Assembly (NCBI RefSeq): GCF_900129135.1
Contig: NZ_FQVI01000002.1
Span: 1-64,000 of the forward strand
DNA: 64,000 nucleotides
Reading direction: 5' to 3'
Origin: Lactonifactor longoviformis DSM 17459
GTDB lineage: Bacteria; Bacillota; Clostridia; Lachnospirales; Lachnospiraceae
Of the stretch, positions 52,174 to 60,870 are shown piece by piece; the stretch's first letter is position 1, and each line of letters opens with the position of its first letter. Position numbers and translations under genes: made by a program. The notes beneath the pieces are model-generated. The model had not been told where the DNA came from, ran no database searches, and was given only the letters and a program-made list of their open reading frames with translations.

Positions 52174-52785
52174 TCACTCCCTGAGTGTTCCAATGATTGC
52201 TCTCAGAGATTCCATCTCCGGAAGAAATAAGATATGCCCCTTAAAAGAGCAGCTGCCCATATGAAATATATTTTCAATCATAAGCAGCTCGTCGCTGAAT
52301 ACAAGGAAATGCGACAGGGGAATATTCAGAATTGCTCCGCCCATATCGATGCACAGATTAGGCACATCTACATCAATCTTCAGGTTCAAAAGCTGTGACA
52401 GTGCTCTTATGTAAGAACCGCACATAATATTCCCCAATTCACAGATAAGGGAGCGCTCTATCTCATCAAGGTTCATCAATTGCCTTGCCTTCTCCCCCAG
52501 AATAGTATTCAATATTGAAAAGGTGAAGTCCTCATCCAGAAGAAACAAAAAGATGCCCTGCAGTTCTCCGTGCACTTCTACCAGTATTCCTGTCTGTATC
52601 TCCTCTTCTCTCTGAAGAATACCGGCTATCTCCTGGTACTTTATAATCTTAATGCTGGGGGTATCTATCTCCAGGGAATGATTCATCATCTGGGACAGGG
52701 AGGTAACCGCATTGCCGGTTCCTATATTTCCCAGTTCCCTTAAAATGTCTTTGTCGTATTCATCCAGTTCTCTGTAATTATTCAT
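52174..52785 (-). CDS. cheC: CheY-P phosphatase CheC
   Basis: 203 residues with both CheC active-site motifs: ELGNIGTGNA in the N-terminal half and CELGNIMCGSYI in the C-terminal half (E-x2-N each). It dephosphorylates CheY-P and possibly other receivers, and is stimulated by CheD binding. The gap to mcp is 16 bases. Confidence 0.93.
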   Translation of the reverse strand: MNNYRELDEYDKDILRELGNIGTGNAVTSLSQMMNHSLEIDTPSIKIIKYQEIAGILQREEEIQTGILVEVHGELQGIFLFLLDEDFTFSILNTILGEKARQLMNLDEIERSLICELGNIMCGSYIRALSQLLNLKIDVDVPNLCIDMGGAILNIPLSHFLVFSDELLMIENIFHMGSCSFKGHILFLPEMESLRAIIGTLRE

Positions 52786-52801
52786 CTATGCCCCTCATAT
52801 G

Positions 52802-54478
52802 CTATACCTCAAACCTTTCCACCAGCTCTTTTAGAATCTGAGCCTGGGCAGAGAGCTCCTCACTTGCTGCCGCACTCTCCTCAGAGGTAGCGGAGTTGCC
52901 CTGCACAATATCTGAAATAAGCTCCACTGTTTTCCGGATCTGAGAGATTGCCTCCGCCTGCTGCACGGATGCCTGGGAGATTTTACTGACCATCCTATTT
53001 ACCTCCTGTGCTCCGTCCACTGACTTTTTCAGCGTTTTGGCTGTGTCGTTGGCTGCCTCCATCCCTGCATCCACCGCCTCTTTATTCTTCTCGCTCAGCT
53101 CTGAGGTAAGCCTGGAAGCACTGGATGTCTTAGATGCCAGTCTTCTCACTTCCCCTGCCACCACAGAAAATCCCTTTCCTGCCTCTCCTGCCCTTGCCGC
53201 TTCCACAGCAGCGTTGAGCGCCAAAATATTCGTCTGGAATGCTATATCTTCGATTTCCTTTACAATTCCTGTGATCTCAACAGAATTCTTTTTAATCTGA
53301 CGGTTATACTCCATCAGATTCATCATCTGTTCATTGCTCTCCATAAGGTAATTCCCCACAGAGTCGGCCAGTTCGCTGGATTTGACCGCGCCGTCTGCAT
53401 TATCCCTCACCCCGTCTGCGATATCGTTGATGCTGACCGCAAGTTCTTCAATGGAGCTGGCCTGCTCTGATGCCCCCTGGGCCAGCACCTGTGCCCCGTT
53501 GGCGATCTGTTCCGCACCCCCAAATACCTGCTCTGCACTATTTCCAATCTGCACGATAGACTCCCGCAGCAGTTCTCCGATCTCATTCATCCCTTCGCTT
53601 ATGGCTATAAAATCACCCTTAAAGCTGATAGGCGGCCGGTAGTTCAGACGTCCGCTGCCCAGTTCCACTAATCCCTTTCTTATCTCCGATACATATAAGT
53701 TTAAAGCAGAGGCAGTATCTCTGATATCATCTGCCAGCTGGCCAAGTTCATCCTTCGACTGATATGTCAGCTCTGTTTTCAGCTGCCCGTTGGCAATGGT
53801 GTTTGCCGCTTTTTTTATCTCGTTGACGGGCCTTTGAATACTCTTTGTAATCGTAAGCCAGAGAACGACTGTGATAAGCAAAATAACAGCTGCCATGATT
53901 ATAAGGAGCGTCAGAATCTGTCTGCTTATCCTTTTTGCCTCTAAGAGGCTTTTGTGTGCATCTTCTGCTGACAGCTCCACAACCTCTCCCAGACACGTCA
54001 TTACCTTTGCGACCTGAGGCGCATACTCACCGGTATATATGTTCAGGGCATCCTCTCTTCTGTTCTCTTCAATCGCTGCGAGCATAGCATCCCTGGGGGA
54101 TTTCAGCTGGGAAAACAGGCCCTTGAGTTCCTCCACCTTTTCAGGACCGCTTACATACCCGGTAGCCAGCGCCTCCATGCCTGCTTCTACCTCTTTCACT
54201 GTTTCCTTGGTATCCTGAAGATAGGTATCCTTATCCACCAGATTCTCTGTGCCTGCCAGCAGCGACAGATTCTTGGACACCTTCTGCAGATTTGCCATGG
54301 CATTCTGTGATGTCTGCACATTGGCAAAGGGCTCATTGTATAACCGATCCATCCGTTCTGCCAGGGTTCTTATGTTAAATAAAGCAATGACCACCGTCAA
54401 AACATACATAATAATGATTGCCCCGAAAGCCAGAAGCAATTTTTTTCCTATTTTAAGATTTCTGAATTTTTCCTTCAT
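52802..54478 (-). CDS. Methyl-accepting chemotaxis protein
   Basis: 558 residues. TM1 (about 12-32), an extracytoplasmic four-helix bundle of about 150 residues, TM2 (about 185-207), HAMP (about 208-260) and a cytoplasmic signalling coil whose tip reads [30 protein letters not shown]. No C-terminal tether pentapeptide for CheR is visible. It is the only receptor in the window, and is encoded inside the operon, implying a dedicated rather than general input. The ligand is unknown. Confidence 0.93.
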   Translation of the reverse strand: MKEKFRNLKIGKKLLLAFGAIIIMYVLTVVIALFNIRTLAERMDRLYNEPFANVQTSQNAMANLQKVSKNLSLLAGTENLVDKDTYLQDTKETVKEVEAGMEALATGYVSGPEKVEELKGLFSQLKSPRDAMLAAIEENRREDALNIYTGEYAPQVAKVMTCLGEVVELSAEDAHKSLLEAKRISRQILTLLIIMAAVILLITVVLWLTITKSIQRPVNEIKKAANTIANGQLKTELTYQSKDELGQLADDIRDTASALNLYVSEIRKGLVELGSGRLNYRPPISFKGDFIAISEGMNEIGELLRESIVQIGNSAEQVFGGAEQIANGAQVLAQGASEQASSIEELAVSINDIADGVRDNADGAVKSSELADSVGNYLMESNEQMMNLMEYNRQIKKNSVEITGIVKEIEDIAFQTNILALNAAVEAARAGEAGKGFSVVAGEVRRLASKTSSASRLTSELSEKNKEAVDAGMEAANDTAKTLKKSVDGAQEVNRMVSKISQASVQQAEAISQIRKTVELISDIVQGNSATSEESAAASEELSAQAQILKELVERFEV

Positions 54479-54501
54479 GTTCTTTTCCTCTTCGCCGTTT
54501 C

Positions 54502-54867
54502 TTAATTCTGCAGACTTGCATTGACTACCCTGATAAACTCTTCCTCTTTAAAGGGCTTTACTATAAAATCAGCCGCTCCGCTGACCAGTGCTTTCTGAAT
54601 CATCATTTCCTGACCCACAGCTGAACACATGACAATTTTTCCCTGGGGATCTTCCTCTAAAATATCCTCCAGCACCTCTATTCCCGATTTCCCGGGCATC
54701 GTAATGTCCAGAAGCACTAAGTCAGGTTTATGCTTCCTGTAAAGCTCATGGCCCTGCTCGCCATCCTCTGCCTCCAGAATATCCGTATAGCCTCCATGCT
54801 CCAGATACCTGCGGATAACCTTTCTCATAAACATTGCGTCGTCAACAATTAATATTTTTTTCCCCAT
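54502..54867 (-). CDS. cheY: Single-domain response regulator CheY
   Basis: 121 residues from ATG 54867 (GGAGAGGAA upstream), inside the 3' end of cheR with a 26-base overlap. Acidic pocket [11 protein letters not shown], Asp54 phospho-acceptor ([10 protein letters not shown]), Ser and Lys105 region (CSAVG, FIVKPF). Either a flagellar output or a phosphate sink for the CheA. No flagellar genes are in the window. Confidence 0.92.
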   Translation of the reverse strand: MGKKILIVDDAMFMRKVIRRYLEHGGYTDILEAEDGEQGHELYRKHKPDLVLLDITMPGKSGIEVLEDILEEDPQGKIVMCSAVGQEMMIQKALVSGAADFIVKPFKEEEFIRVVNASLQN

Positions 54868-55684
54868 TTCCTCTCCTTTGCTTTCTGTAAACCGCAGGAG
54901 CCGTCTGCTCCAGCCGTGTCTCATCTCTGCTTAATAATTCAGCATGACCAATCAGCAGGTATCCCCCTGGATGGAGGCTGTTTTCCAATTTTTCTATGAG
55001 TGCCTTTCTGGCATCCTTATCAAAATAGATCATAACATTTCTGCACAATATCACATGATATTTTTCAGATGCCGGAAATGTCTGCATCAGATTCTGATAC
55101 CGGAACATAATATTATATTTCAGTGACTCATTTACCTGAAAGACCTTCTTATCTGCAACTCTGCAGTACTTTTTCTGCCACACAGCCGGGAGACGCTCCA
55201 GCTCTCTCAAGGGATACACTCCCTTCTGTGCCTTTTCCAGCACTTCTCTGGAAATGTCTGTTGCCTGCATCCTTACGCTTGGAATCTGCCCTGCCTCTTC
55301 CTTATAGTCCTGAAGCAGCATGGCCAGTGTATAGCATTCCTCTCCTGTGGAGCACCCCGCACACCATATATTACAGATTCCATGCTGAATCTCCCGGAAC
55401 AGCTCCGGAAAGATTTTCTCTTTTAGGATAGTAAAATGTACCGGTTCCCGCATAAAATATGTATAATTAGTGGTCAGCTGATTCACGATCCCCTCTGCCG
55501 TCTTTCCCGTCCGGTCTCCTTTCAGCAGTTCCAGATACTCTCCGAAGGAAGAAAGCCCGCGTCTCTGCAGTTCCTTTGTCAGACGGCACTCAATCAGAGT
55601 CTTTTTTTTATTCAGATTTATTCCATAGAATTCCCGCATATATGCAACAATCTCTGTAAATTCTTTTTCATTTAGCCTAATCAC
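54842..55684 (-). CDS. cheR: Chemoreceptor methyltransferase CheR
   Basis: 280 residues: helical N-terminal domain (about 1-75), AdoMet-binding fold with WCAGCSTGEECYTLAM, TDIS acidic strand-2 residue and CRNVMIYFD. It methylates receptor glutamates. The matching esterase gene cheB is not in this operon. The start overlaps the preceding small CheW-like gene by 8 bases. Confidence 0.94.
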   Translation of the reverse strand: MIRLNEKEFTEIVAYMREFYGINLNKKKTLIECRLTKELQRRGLSSFGEYLELLKGDRTGKTAEGIVNQLTTNYTYFMREPVHFTILKEKIFPELFREIQHGICNIWCAGCSTGEECYTLAMLLQDYKEEAGQIPSVRMQATDISREVLEKAQKGVYPLRELERLPAVWQKKYCRVADKKVFQVNESLKYNIMFRYQNLMQTFPASEKYHVILCRNVMIYFDKDARKALIEKLENSLHPGGYLLIGHAELLSRDETRLEQTAPAVYRKQRRGNGEKNINC

Positions 55685-55994
55685 TTTTCTTTCCCCAGAC
55701 TCCCTCCATCAGCATAGTTAAACACGAGGGATCTGCCTCTTCCTCTCCAACTGTATCTGCTGGTATTCCAGGCAGCATTTCTCCCCCTGCCTTTATGATA
55801 ATCCCGCAAGAGTAAGACTTTTTGTCTCCCAACTGATGGTAGACTACCAGACGGCCATGATATACGGAAAGTCCCAGAAGATTCTCCTCTCCTTCCGGAA
55901 CTGTAAGAATTTCAGGATCTCTGACAATTGCTTCCGTCATTTTCTTTTCAATATAGAAAATCCTTGTACCTGTATTTACCGTTATATAGTCCAT
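55677..55994 (-). CDS. Small CheW-like protein A
   Basis: 105 residues from ATG 55994 (AAGGATGGGGT upstream). Shorter than a usual CheW (about 140-150), but the order of strands (LLGLSVYHGRLVVYHQLGDKK, CGIIIKAGG) resembles the CheW core (LGV.NYRG.IIPVIDL). It may be a degenerate coupling or receptor-selecting protein. Coupled by overlap to cheR. Assignment is moderate. Confidence 0.65.
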   Translation of the reverse strand: MDYITVNTGTRIFYIEKKMTEAIVRDPEILTVPEGEENLLGLSVYHGRLVVYHQLGDKKSYSCGIIIKAGGEMLPGIPADTVGEEEADPSCLTMLMEGVWGKKSD

Positions 55995-56007
55995 ACCCCA
56001 TCCTTTT

Positions 56008-56439
56008 CTACGCCCCGCCCGGCGGACTGCCGCTGTAATTTATAATCCTTTGATACAGCTGTTCGGGGTTCAGCAGATATCCCAGCACAGCTATTCCGTC
56101 ATCCCCCCGCAGCTTTGCCACGGCCTGCAGATATTGATTTCTTTCGTTTAGCACCGGGGGATGTAACGAGAGCAGTTCCTCCTCTTTTAGTACACGGAGC
56201 CCCAGGATCTCTTCTGCTAAAAGTCCGAACACTGTCCGCCCCGTCTCAAGAATCAGTATATAATCCCATTGTCTTTCTTCCGTTCTGCCTGCTATAACAG
56301 GAAAATTAAGAACCCGCATATCCTCTTCTGCCGCTGTCCCCTGTCTTGCATCACATACCCGCTTTACGCCGGAAACCGGGATAAGAAAATTAATATTGTT
56401 TGCCGTAAATGCCAGGCAGCACTCCCCTATGTAATCCAT
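56008..56439 (-). CDS. CheW-like protein B (first gene of the chemosensory operon)
   Basis: 143 residues from ATG 56439. CheW-like pattern: CCLAFTANNINFLIPVSGVKRV, then VLNFPVIAG in place of the usual RGxIxP loop, and DYILILETGRTVFGLLAEEILGL. The length is normal. It lies 13 bases before protein A. Two divergent CheW-like proteins plus a canonical CheW in one operon recalls WspB/WspD. Confidence 0.72.
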   Translation of the reverse strand: MDYIGECCLAFTANNINFLIPVSGVKRVCDARQGTAAEEDMRVLNFPVIAGRTEERQWDYILILETGRTVFGLLAEEILGLRVLKEEELLSLHPPVLNERNQYLQAVAKLRGDDGIAVLGYLLNPEQLYQRIINYSGSPPGGA

Positions 56440-56476
56440 TTGAAATCCGCCTTTCCGCTCTTTGCCTATTATACTA

Positions 56477-56505
56477 ATAATACGTTATTATAGGAAAAAA
56501 CTCAA
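56477..56505 (-). promoter_or_regulatory. Promoter of the chemosensory operon
   Basis: Minus strand TTGAGT, 17 bases, TATTAT, about 40 bases before the first start codon. A TAATAATACGTTATTA inverted repeat overlaps the -10 region and could be an operator. No SigD-type (GCCGATAA) -10 is visible, so flagellar sigma control is not indicated. Confidence 0.6.
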
Positions 56506-56520
56506 GTAAACCTGCGGAAC

Positions 56521-58053
56521 TTATTCATTCTGCATCCATTCTAATATCTCGTAGGAAAGAAGAAGGCGGAAACGGACTTTGTGCTCATCCAAGTTCAGTC
56601 CCAATATCTTCCTAATCTTTTCCAGACGGTATAGTAACGTACTTCTGTGAATATACAAGCTGCCCGAAGTATGAGCGATATTCCTGTCATTAACAAGGTA
56701 ACTATAAAGGGTTTTAAAGAACTCTGTACTGTGCTCTTCATCATACAATTTCAGTTTCAGCAGTCCGGGCTCACAGTACATCTGGGGAAGAAGTTTCCTG
56801 CTGCCCTGATAAAACAAGTAGGAAAGTACATAATCTTCAAACTTGTACATCCAAAACATAGGGTTTTCCTTTTCTCCCATCTCCAGTGCCGCCAGACATT
56901 GCTGATAGTAGAACCGCAGCTCCATAAAGTCATTCCCCAGGCAGCTGATTCCTGCCTTAAATAGGCCTTCCCTCATAAATACCGCAAACCGCTGAAAAAA
57001 TTCAGTTATATCGCCATTTGTTTTTTCAATGTTTAAGACGATAAAAATACCCTCATGATAGTGAAATGCATAGATACCGGCAAACATATTTTCCAATCTC
57101 CGGCAGGTAAAATAAACCGCATGTGTGGAAAAATCCCTGCTGCTTACCAGCAGGCGGATACACAGGAAACGGTCACCTGGCTTCCACTTCTGATATTCCA
57201 GACGCCTCTTCAGGGCATTCTCCTCCGTGTGTCCGTGCTGGAGCAGTTCATAGAAAGATTGTTCCAGGTCCCTGGGATCGTCTGACTGCAGAAGGCAGCC
57301 CCTCTCCAGGGCTGTCTGCACATGCCCTGCCAGATATTCCAACAGAGGATAATCGCTCTCTCTGAACTCTCTTCCGAGTTCATTTACGCATATCCTTCCC
57401 AGAAAGGTTTCCTCCATCCAAAAATTCACATACAGTCCCCGGTATCCAAACTGCTGCCTCGGGAAAATCTGGGCTCCCCGTGTTTTCAGGCTGTCCTGAT
57501 ACTCTCTGGAGACCTTAAACTCATTCATAGTTTCCATCTGAACGGTTTTCTTCCCTGTCTGGGATTCATAATTCCACTTCACCTGCTCAGGCATCTCATT
57601 TACACTGGCTATAATCTCAAAGTCACCGTCATGCACAAAAATCGGGTTCTCAAAAATATCCACACTGGCCTGACAGTAGCTCTCAATTCCTTCGTTCCTC
57701 CGCAGTGCCTCCGTCAGCGCTTCTTCCCACAGCTGGTACTTGCGGAAGGCCATTAAGAGAGCACAGCATACTTCCTCCCACTGGGCTGTCTCCGGAAGAA
57801 GGATCCATCTTTGCGCTTTATCCAAAGTTCCCTGGGGAGTACCCAGGCATATAATACCGCTTCTTTCAGGCAGAGCAGCCGCTTCCAGCTCCGCTGCCCG
57901 CCCAAGAATCACAAATTCCTCAGCCAGAGTTCCCATCTTTTTTCCCATGGGTGTAAACCCCAGATATCTCATTTCGTTCCATCCCCTCCCTCTTCTTCCA
58001 GACGGTCTGAACTCTGCCAGATTCTCATATATAATTTCCATACTTATTCTCAT
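56521..58053 (-). CDS. PucR/CdaR-type transcriptional regulator
   Basis: 510 residues from ATG 58053 (GGGGAGGCGGGGCA upstream). The C-terminal 60 residues (YLVNDRNIAHTSGSLYIHRSTLLYRLEKIRKILGLNL) are the PucR HTH_30 domain; the middle has a GGDEF-like/CdaR fold and the N-terminal part a GAF-like sensor (FENPIFVHDGDFEIIAS). Such proteins activate catabolic genes in response to a metabolite. It is divergent from the URO-D-family gene, its likely target. Confidence 0.88.
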   Translation of the reverse strand: MRISMEIIYENLAEFRPSGRRGRGWNEMRYLGFTPMGKKMGTLAEEFVILGRAAELEAAALPERSGIICLGTPQGTLDKAQRWILLPETAQWEEVCCALLMAFRKYQLWEEALTEALRRNEGIESYCQASVDIFENPIFVHDGDFEIIASVNEMPEQVKWNYESQTGKKTVQMETMNEFKVSREYQDSLKTRGAQIFPRQQFGYRGLYVNFWMEETFLGRICVNELGREFRESDYPLLEYLAGHVQTALERGCLLQSDDPRDLEQSFYELLQHGHTEENALKRRLEYQKWKPGDRFLCIRLLVSSRDFSTHAVYFTCRRLENMFAGIYAFHYHEGIFIVLNIEKTNGDITEFFQRFAVFMREGLFKAGISCLGNDFMELRFYYQQCLAALEMGEKENPMFWMYKFEDYVLSYLFYQGSRKLLPQMYCEPGLLKLKLYDEEHSTEFFKTLYSYLVNDRNIAHTSGSLYIHRSTLLYRLEKIRKILGLNLDEHKVRFRLLLSYEILEWMQNE

Positions 58054-58088
58054 TGCCCCGCCTCCCCGCGAATATATGTTCTGTATAA

Positions 58089-58117
58089 AGTATAGGAACT
58101 TTTCACAGTAAAGTCAA
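58089..58117 (-). promoter_or_regulatory. Promoter of the PucR-type regulator
   Basis: Minus strand TTGACT, 17 bases, TATACT, about 36 bases before ATG 58053. Confidence 0.75.
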
Positions 58118-58130
58118 TTTCTTTGTAGAA

Positions 58131-58160
58131 TTTACTTTTCTTCCGCTTTCCCCTTATAAT
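58131..58160 (+). promoter_or_regulatory. Promoter of the URO-D-family gene
   Basis: TTTACT, 18 bases, TATAAT, about 47 bases before ATG 58208. The -35 box is only 13 bases from that of the divergent regulator, so one bound activator could serve both. Confidence 0.72.
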
Positions 58161-58207
58161 GGGGCCAGATAAAAAATGTACGAAATTTATTAAAGGAGGA
58201 TTTGCTT

Positions 58208-59209
58208 ATGCTAACAAAACGACAAAATCTGCTGGAAACCATTCAGGGAGGGCATCCCGACCGCTATGTAAACTGCCACGAAGCCTTTGCTTTTATTATT
58301 GACCCCATCCTTACACACATAGGCGGCTTTGCCTATACCATGAAGCCGGGGGAAACCGTTATGAACCAGTGGGGCGTCACCGTAACCTTTCCAAAGGGAT
58401 GTGCCGGCCCCCTCCCTATACACAGCAATGGACTGGCAGCGCTAAAGGATATTACCAAGTGGAGAGAAACCGTCAGAGCTCCCAGGATTGTCTATCCCCC
58501 AGAAGTATGGGCAACAGCCAAGGCGCAGGCAGACGCAGTTGATCGTAAAGAGCAGTTCGTGGCCGCTTTTATGGCTCCGGGGATCTTTGAAAAAATAAAT
58601 TATTTAATGGGAATGGAACCGGCAATGGTCGCTTTTTACGAAGAGCCGGAGGCTATGCATGAATTATTTGATTTTATGGCTGATTGGGAACTGGCATATG
58701 CCAAAGAATTGATGAAATATATAAAACCGGACCTTGTCTTCCACCATGATGACTTCGGAACACAGTACTCCTCTTTCTTCTCCCCTGAGATGTTCCAGGA
58801 ATTTTTCGTTCCGGTTTATAAAAAAGTTTACGGCTACTTCAAAGAACAGGGATGTCTCATTGTACACCATTCAGACAGTTATGTGGCAAATCTGATTCCT
58901 TCCATGATAGAAATGGGTATTGATATTCACCAGGGAACCATCCATACCAATAACCTTCCGGAACTGGTTAAAACCTACGGAGGACAGATCTCCTTCATGG
59001 GCGGTATTGATAATAGTATCGTTGACAGAGAAGACTGGACCCATGAAAGTATTGCGGCTCAGATCAAAAAGGTCTGCGACGAAATCCCTCCTAAATATTT
59101 CCTGCCGTGTACCAGCATGGGAGGACCAGACTGCTCTTATCCTGGCGTCTATGACGCAGTATGTGAAGAGATTGAGAAATATAATAAGAAAAGATTCTCT
59201 CTCACATAA
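58208..59209 (+). CDS. URO-D-family (MtbA/CmuA-like) methyltransferase
   Basis: 333 residues from ATG 58208 (AAAGGAGGATTTGCTT upstream; a TTG two codons earlier is less likely). A uroporphyrinogen-decarboxylase-type barrel: GVTVTFPKG, DLVFHHDDFGTQ, CLIVHHSDSYV, GTIHTNNLPEL, ISFMGGIDN and PCTSMGGPD. In anaerobes such proteins often move methyl groups between corrinoid proteins and a thiol or tetrahydrofolate in O-demethylation rather than make haem. The H-x-C zinc motif of MtbA-type enzymes appears as HHSDS, so the metal site may differ. No corrinoid protein gene is adjacent. Confidence 0.82.
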   Translation: MLTKRQNLLETIQGGHPDRYVNCHEAFAFIIDPILTHIGGFAYTMKPGETVMNQWGVTVTFPKGCAGPLPIHSNGLAALKDITKWRETVRAPRIVYPPEVWATAKAQADAVDRKEQFVAAFMAPGIFEKINYLMGMEPAMVAFYEEPEAMHELFDFMADWELAYAKELMKYIKPDLVFHHDDFGTQYSSFFSPEMFQEFFVPVYKKVYGYFKEQGCLIVHHSDSYVANLIPSMIEMGIDIHQGTIHTNNLPELVKTYGGQISFMGGIDNSIVDREDWTHESIAAQIKKVCDEIPPKYFLPCTSMGGPDCSYPGVYDAVCEEIEKYNKKRFSLT

Positions 59210-59229
59210 TGCTGCATTGTGCCCGGAAT

Positions 59230-59283
59230 CCCCCCTGCGGCAGGGCAATCCTGCGGAGTAGGTTCTCAGCCGCAGGGGGGGGG
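59230..59283. other. GC-rich hairpin between convergent genes
   Basis: CCCCCCTGCGGC pairs with GCCGCAGGGGGG over a 27-base loop that contains another CCTGCGG, allowing two alternative stems; a run of nine G follows. It lies between convergent genes and may terminate both, but lacks a T run. A REP-like element is an alternative. Confidence 0.5.
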
Positions 59284-59312
59284 AACCCCATACTCCTCTA
59301 TCCGTTCAGGAC

Positions 59313-60191
59313 TCAATCCTTCCGGGAAGCTCCCATATAAAGGTACGCGTCCTCCAGTGTTGTCTCAGCCGGTGTACACTCTGTCTCCGGTTTTTCTTTT
59401 GCAAGTATCTTCATCTGCAGCCCGTCATTCACATACTGTTTTGCAGAAACATGGTACTTTTTCTCTATTTCTGCTGCCTGGACTCCATCTTTTACCCGGC
59501 AGTTCCAGACATGCCCTCTGGCACTGTTCACCAGTTCCTGCACCGTTCCGCTGTAAAGAAAGGTTCCTTTCTTCATCACTGCCAGCTCACTGCAGGTAGC
59601 GGCCAGATCCTCCACTACATGGGTGGAAAACAAGACCGTTCTGTCCAGGGAGAAATCCACAAGAAGATTGCGGATGCGGATCCTTTCCTCCGGGTCCAAT
59701 CCTGTGGTAGGTTCATCAACAATCAAAAACTCCGGTTCATTTAATAAGGCCTGGATAAGCCCCACACGGCGTTTCATTCCACCGGACAGCTGGCGGTTTT
59801 TCTTTTTCTGGTGCTCCGTTAAGCTTGTTTTTTCTAAATAGTAGTCTATCCGTTTCCTGCATTCTTTCTTATCAATTCCGGATAATTCCCCCATATACTC
59901 CAGGCATTCCCTCACCGTCAGGTTCGGATACAGGTTTAGTTCCTGGGGAAGATAACCGATTTTCTCCTGTATTTTTCTGTAATTTTGTTCCCCATACAGG
60001 ATCCCATTCATAGTTATTCTGCCCTCTGAGGGCTTCAAGACCGTGACCAAAACACGCATCAAGGTGGTTTTTCCGGCTCCGTTTTCTCCCAGGAGACCGT
60101 AAATTCCTCTGGGAATCTCCAGACTTGCATGGTTTACTGCCGTGACTCCGTTTTTGAATGTGACTGTTACATCTTTCATTTTTATACTCAT
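59313..60191 (-). CDS. ABC transporter ATP-binding protein
   Basis: 292 residues with Walker A GENGAGKTT, Q-loop, signature LSGGMKRR, Walker B FLIVDEPTTGLDPEE and a switch His (STHVVEDL). The C-terminal extension (about 220-292) resembles that of drug or lantibiotic exporters. It starts 4 bases after the second permease gene and energises the two-permease transporter of this operon. Substrate unknown. Confidence 0.93.
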   Translation of the reverse strand: MSIKMKDVTVTFKNGVTAVNHASLEIPRGIYGLLGENGAGKTTLMRVLVTVLKPSEGRITMNGILYGEQNYRKIQEKIGYLPQELNLYPNLTVRECLEYMGELSGIDKKECRKRIDYYLEKTSLTEHQKKKNRQLSGGMKRRVGLIQALLNEPEFLIVDEPTTGLDPEERIRIRNLLVDFSLDRTVLFSTHVVEDLAATCSELAVMKKGTFLYSGTVQELVNSARGHVWNCRVKDGVQAAEIEKKYHVSAKQYVNDGLQMKILAKEKPETECTPAETTLEDAYLYMGASRKD

Positions 60192-60195
60192 TTCC

Positions 60196-60870
60196 TCAGC
60201 CTCTTTTCTTTATGATATATGGTGTCATTCCAATCATTACTGCTGCCAGTAGTATTCCCAGTGCCTTTCCCCATAGCCAGCCCAGATCCAGGAGCTCCTC
60301 TGTTTCCCGGAAGCCATAGGCAAAAATATTGAATACCCCCAGAGTTTTATCTCCAAAGGTGGAGTTGAGCATCATCCACACCGCAAGACAGATACCGATT
60401 CCTCCCCATTGGCTGCCCGTCAGATTGGATATTGTCATGGACAGGGTACTCCAGAACAAAATTGTGCCGGTTACGGCAAGCATATACATCCCATACTGGA
60501 AGAACAGGGAATTATCTGGCAAAAGCATGGGCTTCTGCCAGAAAAAGAAGAAAAAGCCAATATAGGAAAGCATACAGAGGTATACGTTCTGTATCAGCAG
60601 CCTTCTCATGACTGCCTTTGTCCTGTTTCTTTGGGGAAACAGGACAAAGATCTCCCCCCGTCCGGAGCCGCGCTCCATTACATAAGTCTCGGCACAGAAT
60701 ACAACTCCCAGAAGCGCTGCATTGGCATCCAGGGCCCCGCCGATTTCATCCACCAGGGTAATCCCCCTGATTAAGCTTAAAATCACAAAAAACATAATCG
60801 AATACACGATTTTATAGGGAGGTATACATATTTTGATCTCCTGTTTCAATAGAACCGCCTCCTTCTCCAT
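60196..60870 (-). CDS. ABC transporter permease (second)
   Basis: 224 residues, about six membrane helices (ILSLIRGITL, YLCMLSYIGFFFFFW, MYMLAVTGTILFWSTLSM and others). No recognised family beyond ABC-2-like permeases. Its start overlaps the end of the first permease by 25 bases, a sign of translational coupling. Confidence 0.8.
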   Translation of the reverse strand: MEKEAVLLKQEIKICIPPYKIVYSIMFFVILSLIRGITLVDEIGGALDANAALLGVVFCAETYVMERGSGRGEIFVLFPQRNRTKAVMRRLLIQNVYLCMLSYIGFFFFFWQKPMLLPDNSLFFQYGMYMLAVTGTILFWSTLSMTISNLTGSQWGGIGICLAVWMMLNSTFGDKTLGVFNIFAYGFRETEELLDLGWLWGKALGILLAAVMIGMTPYIIKKRG

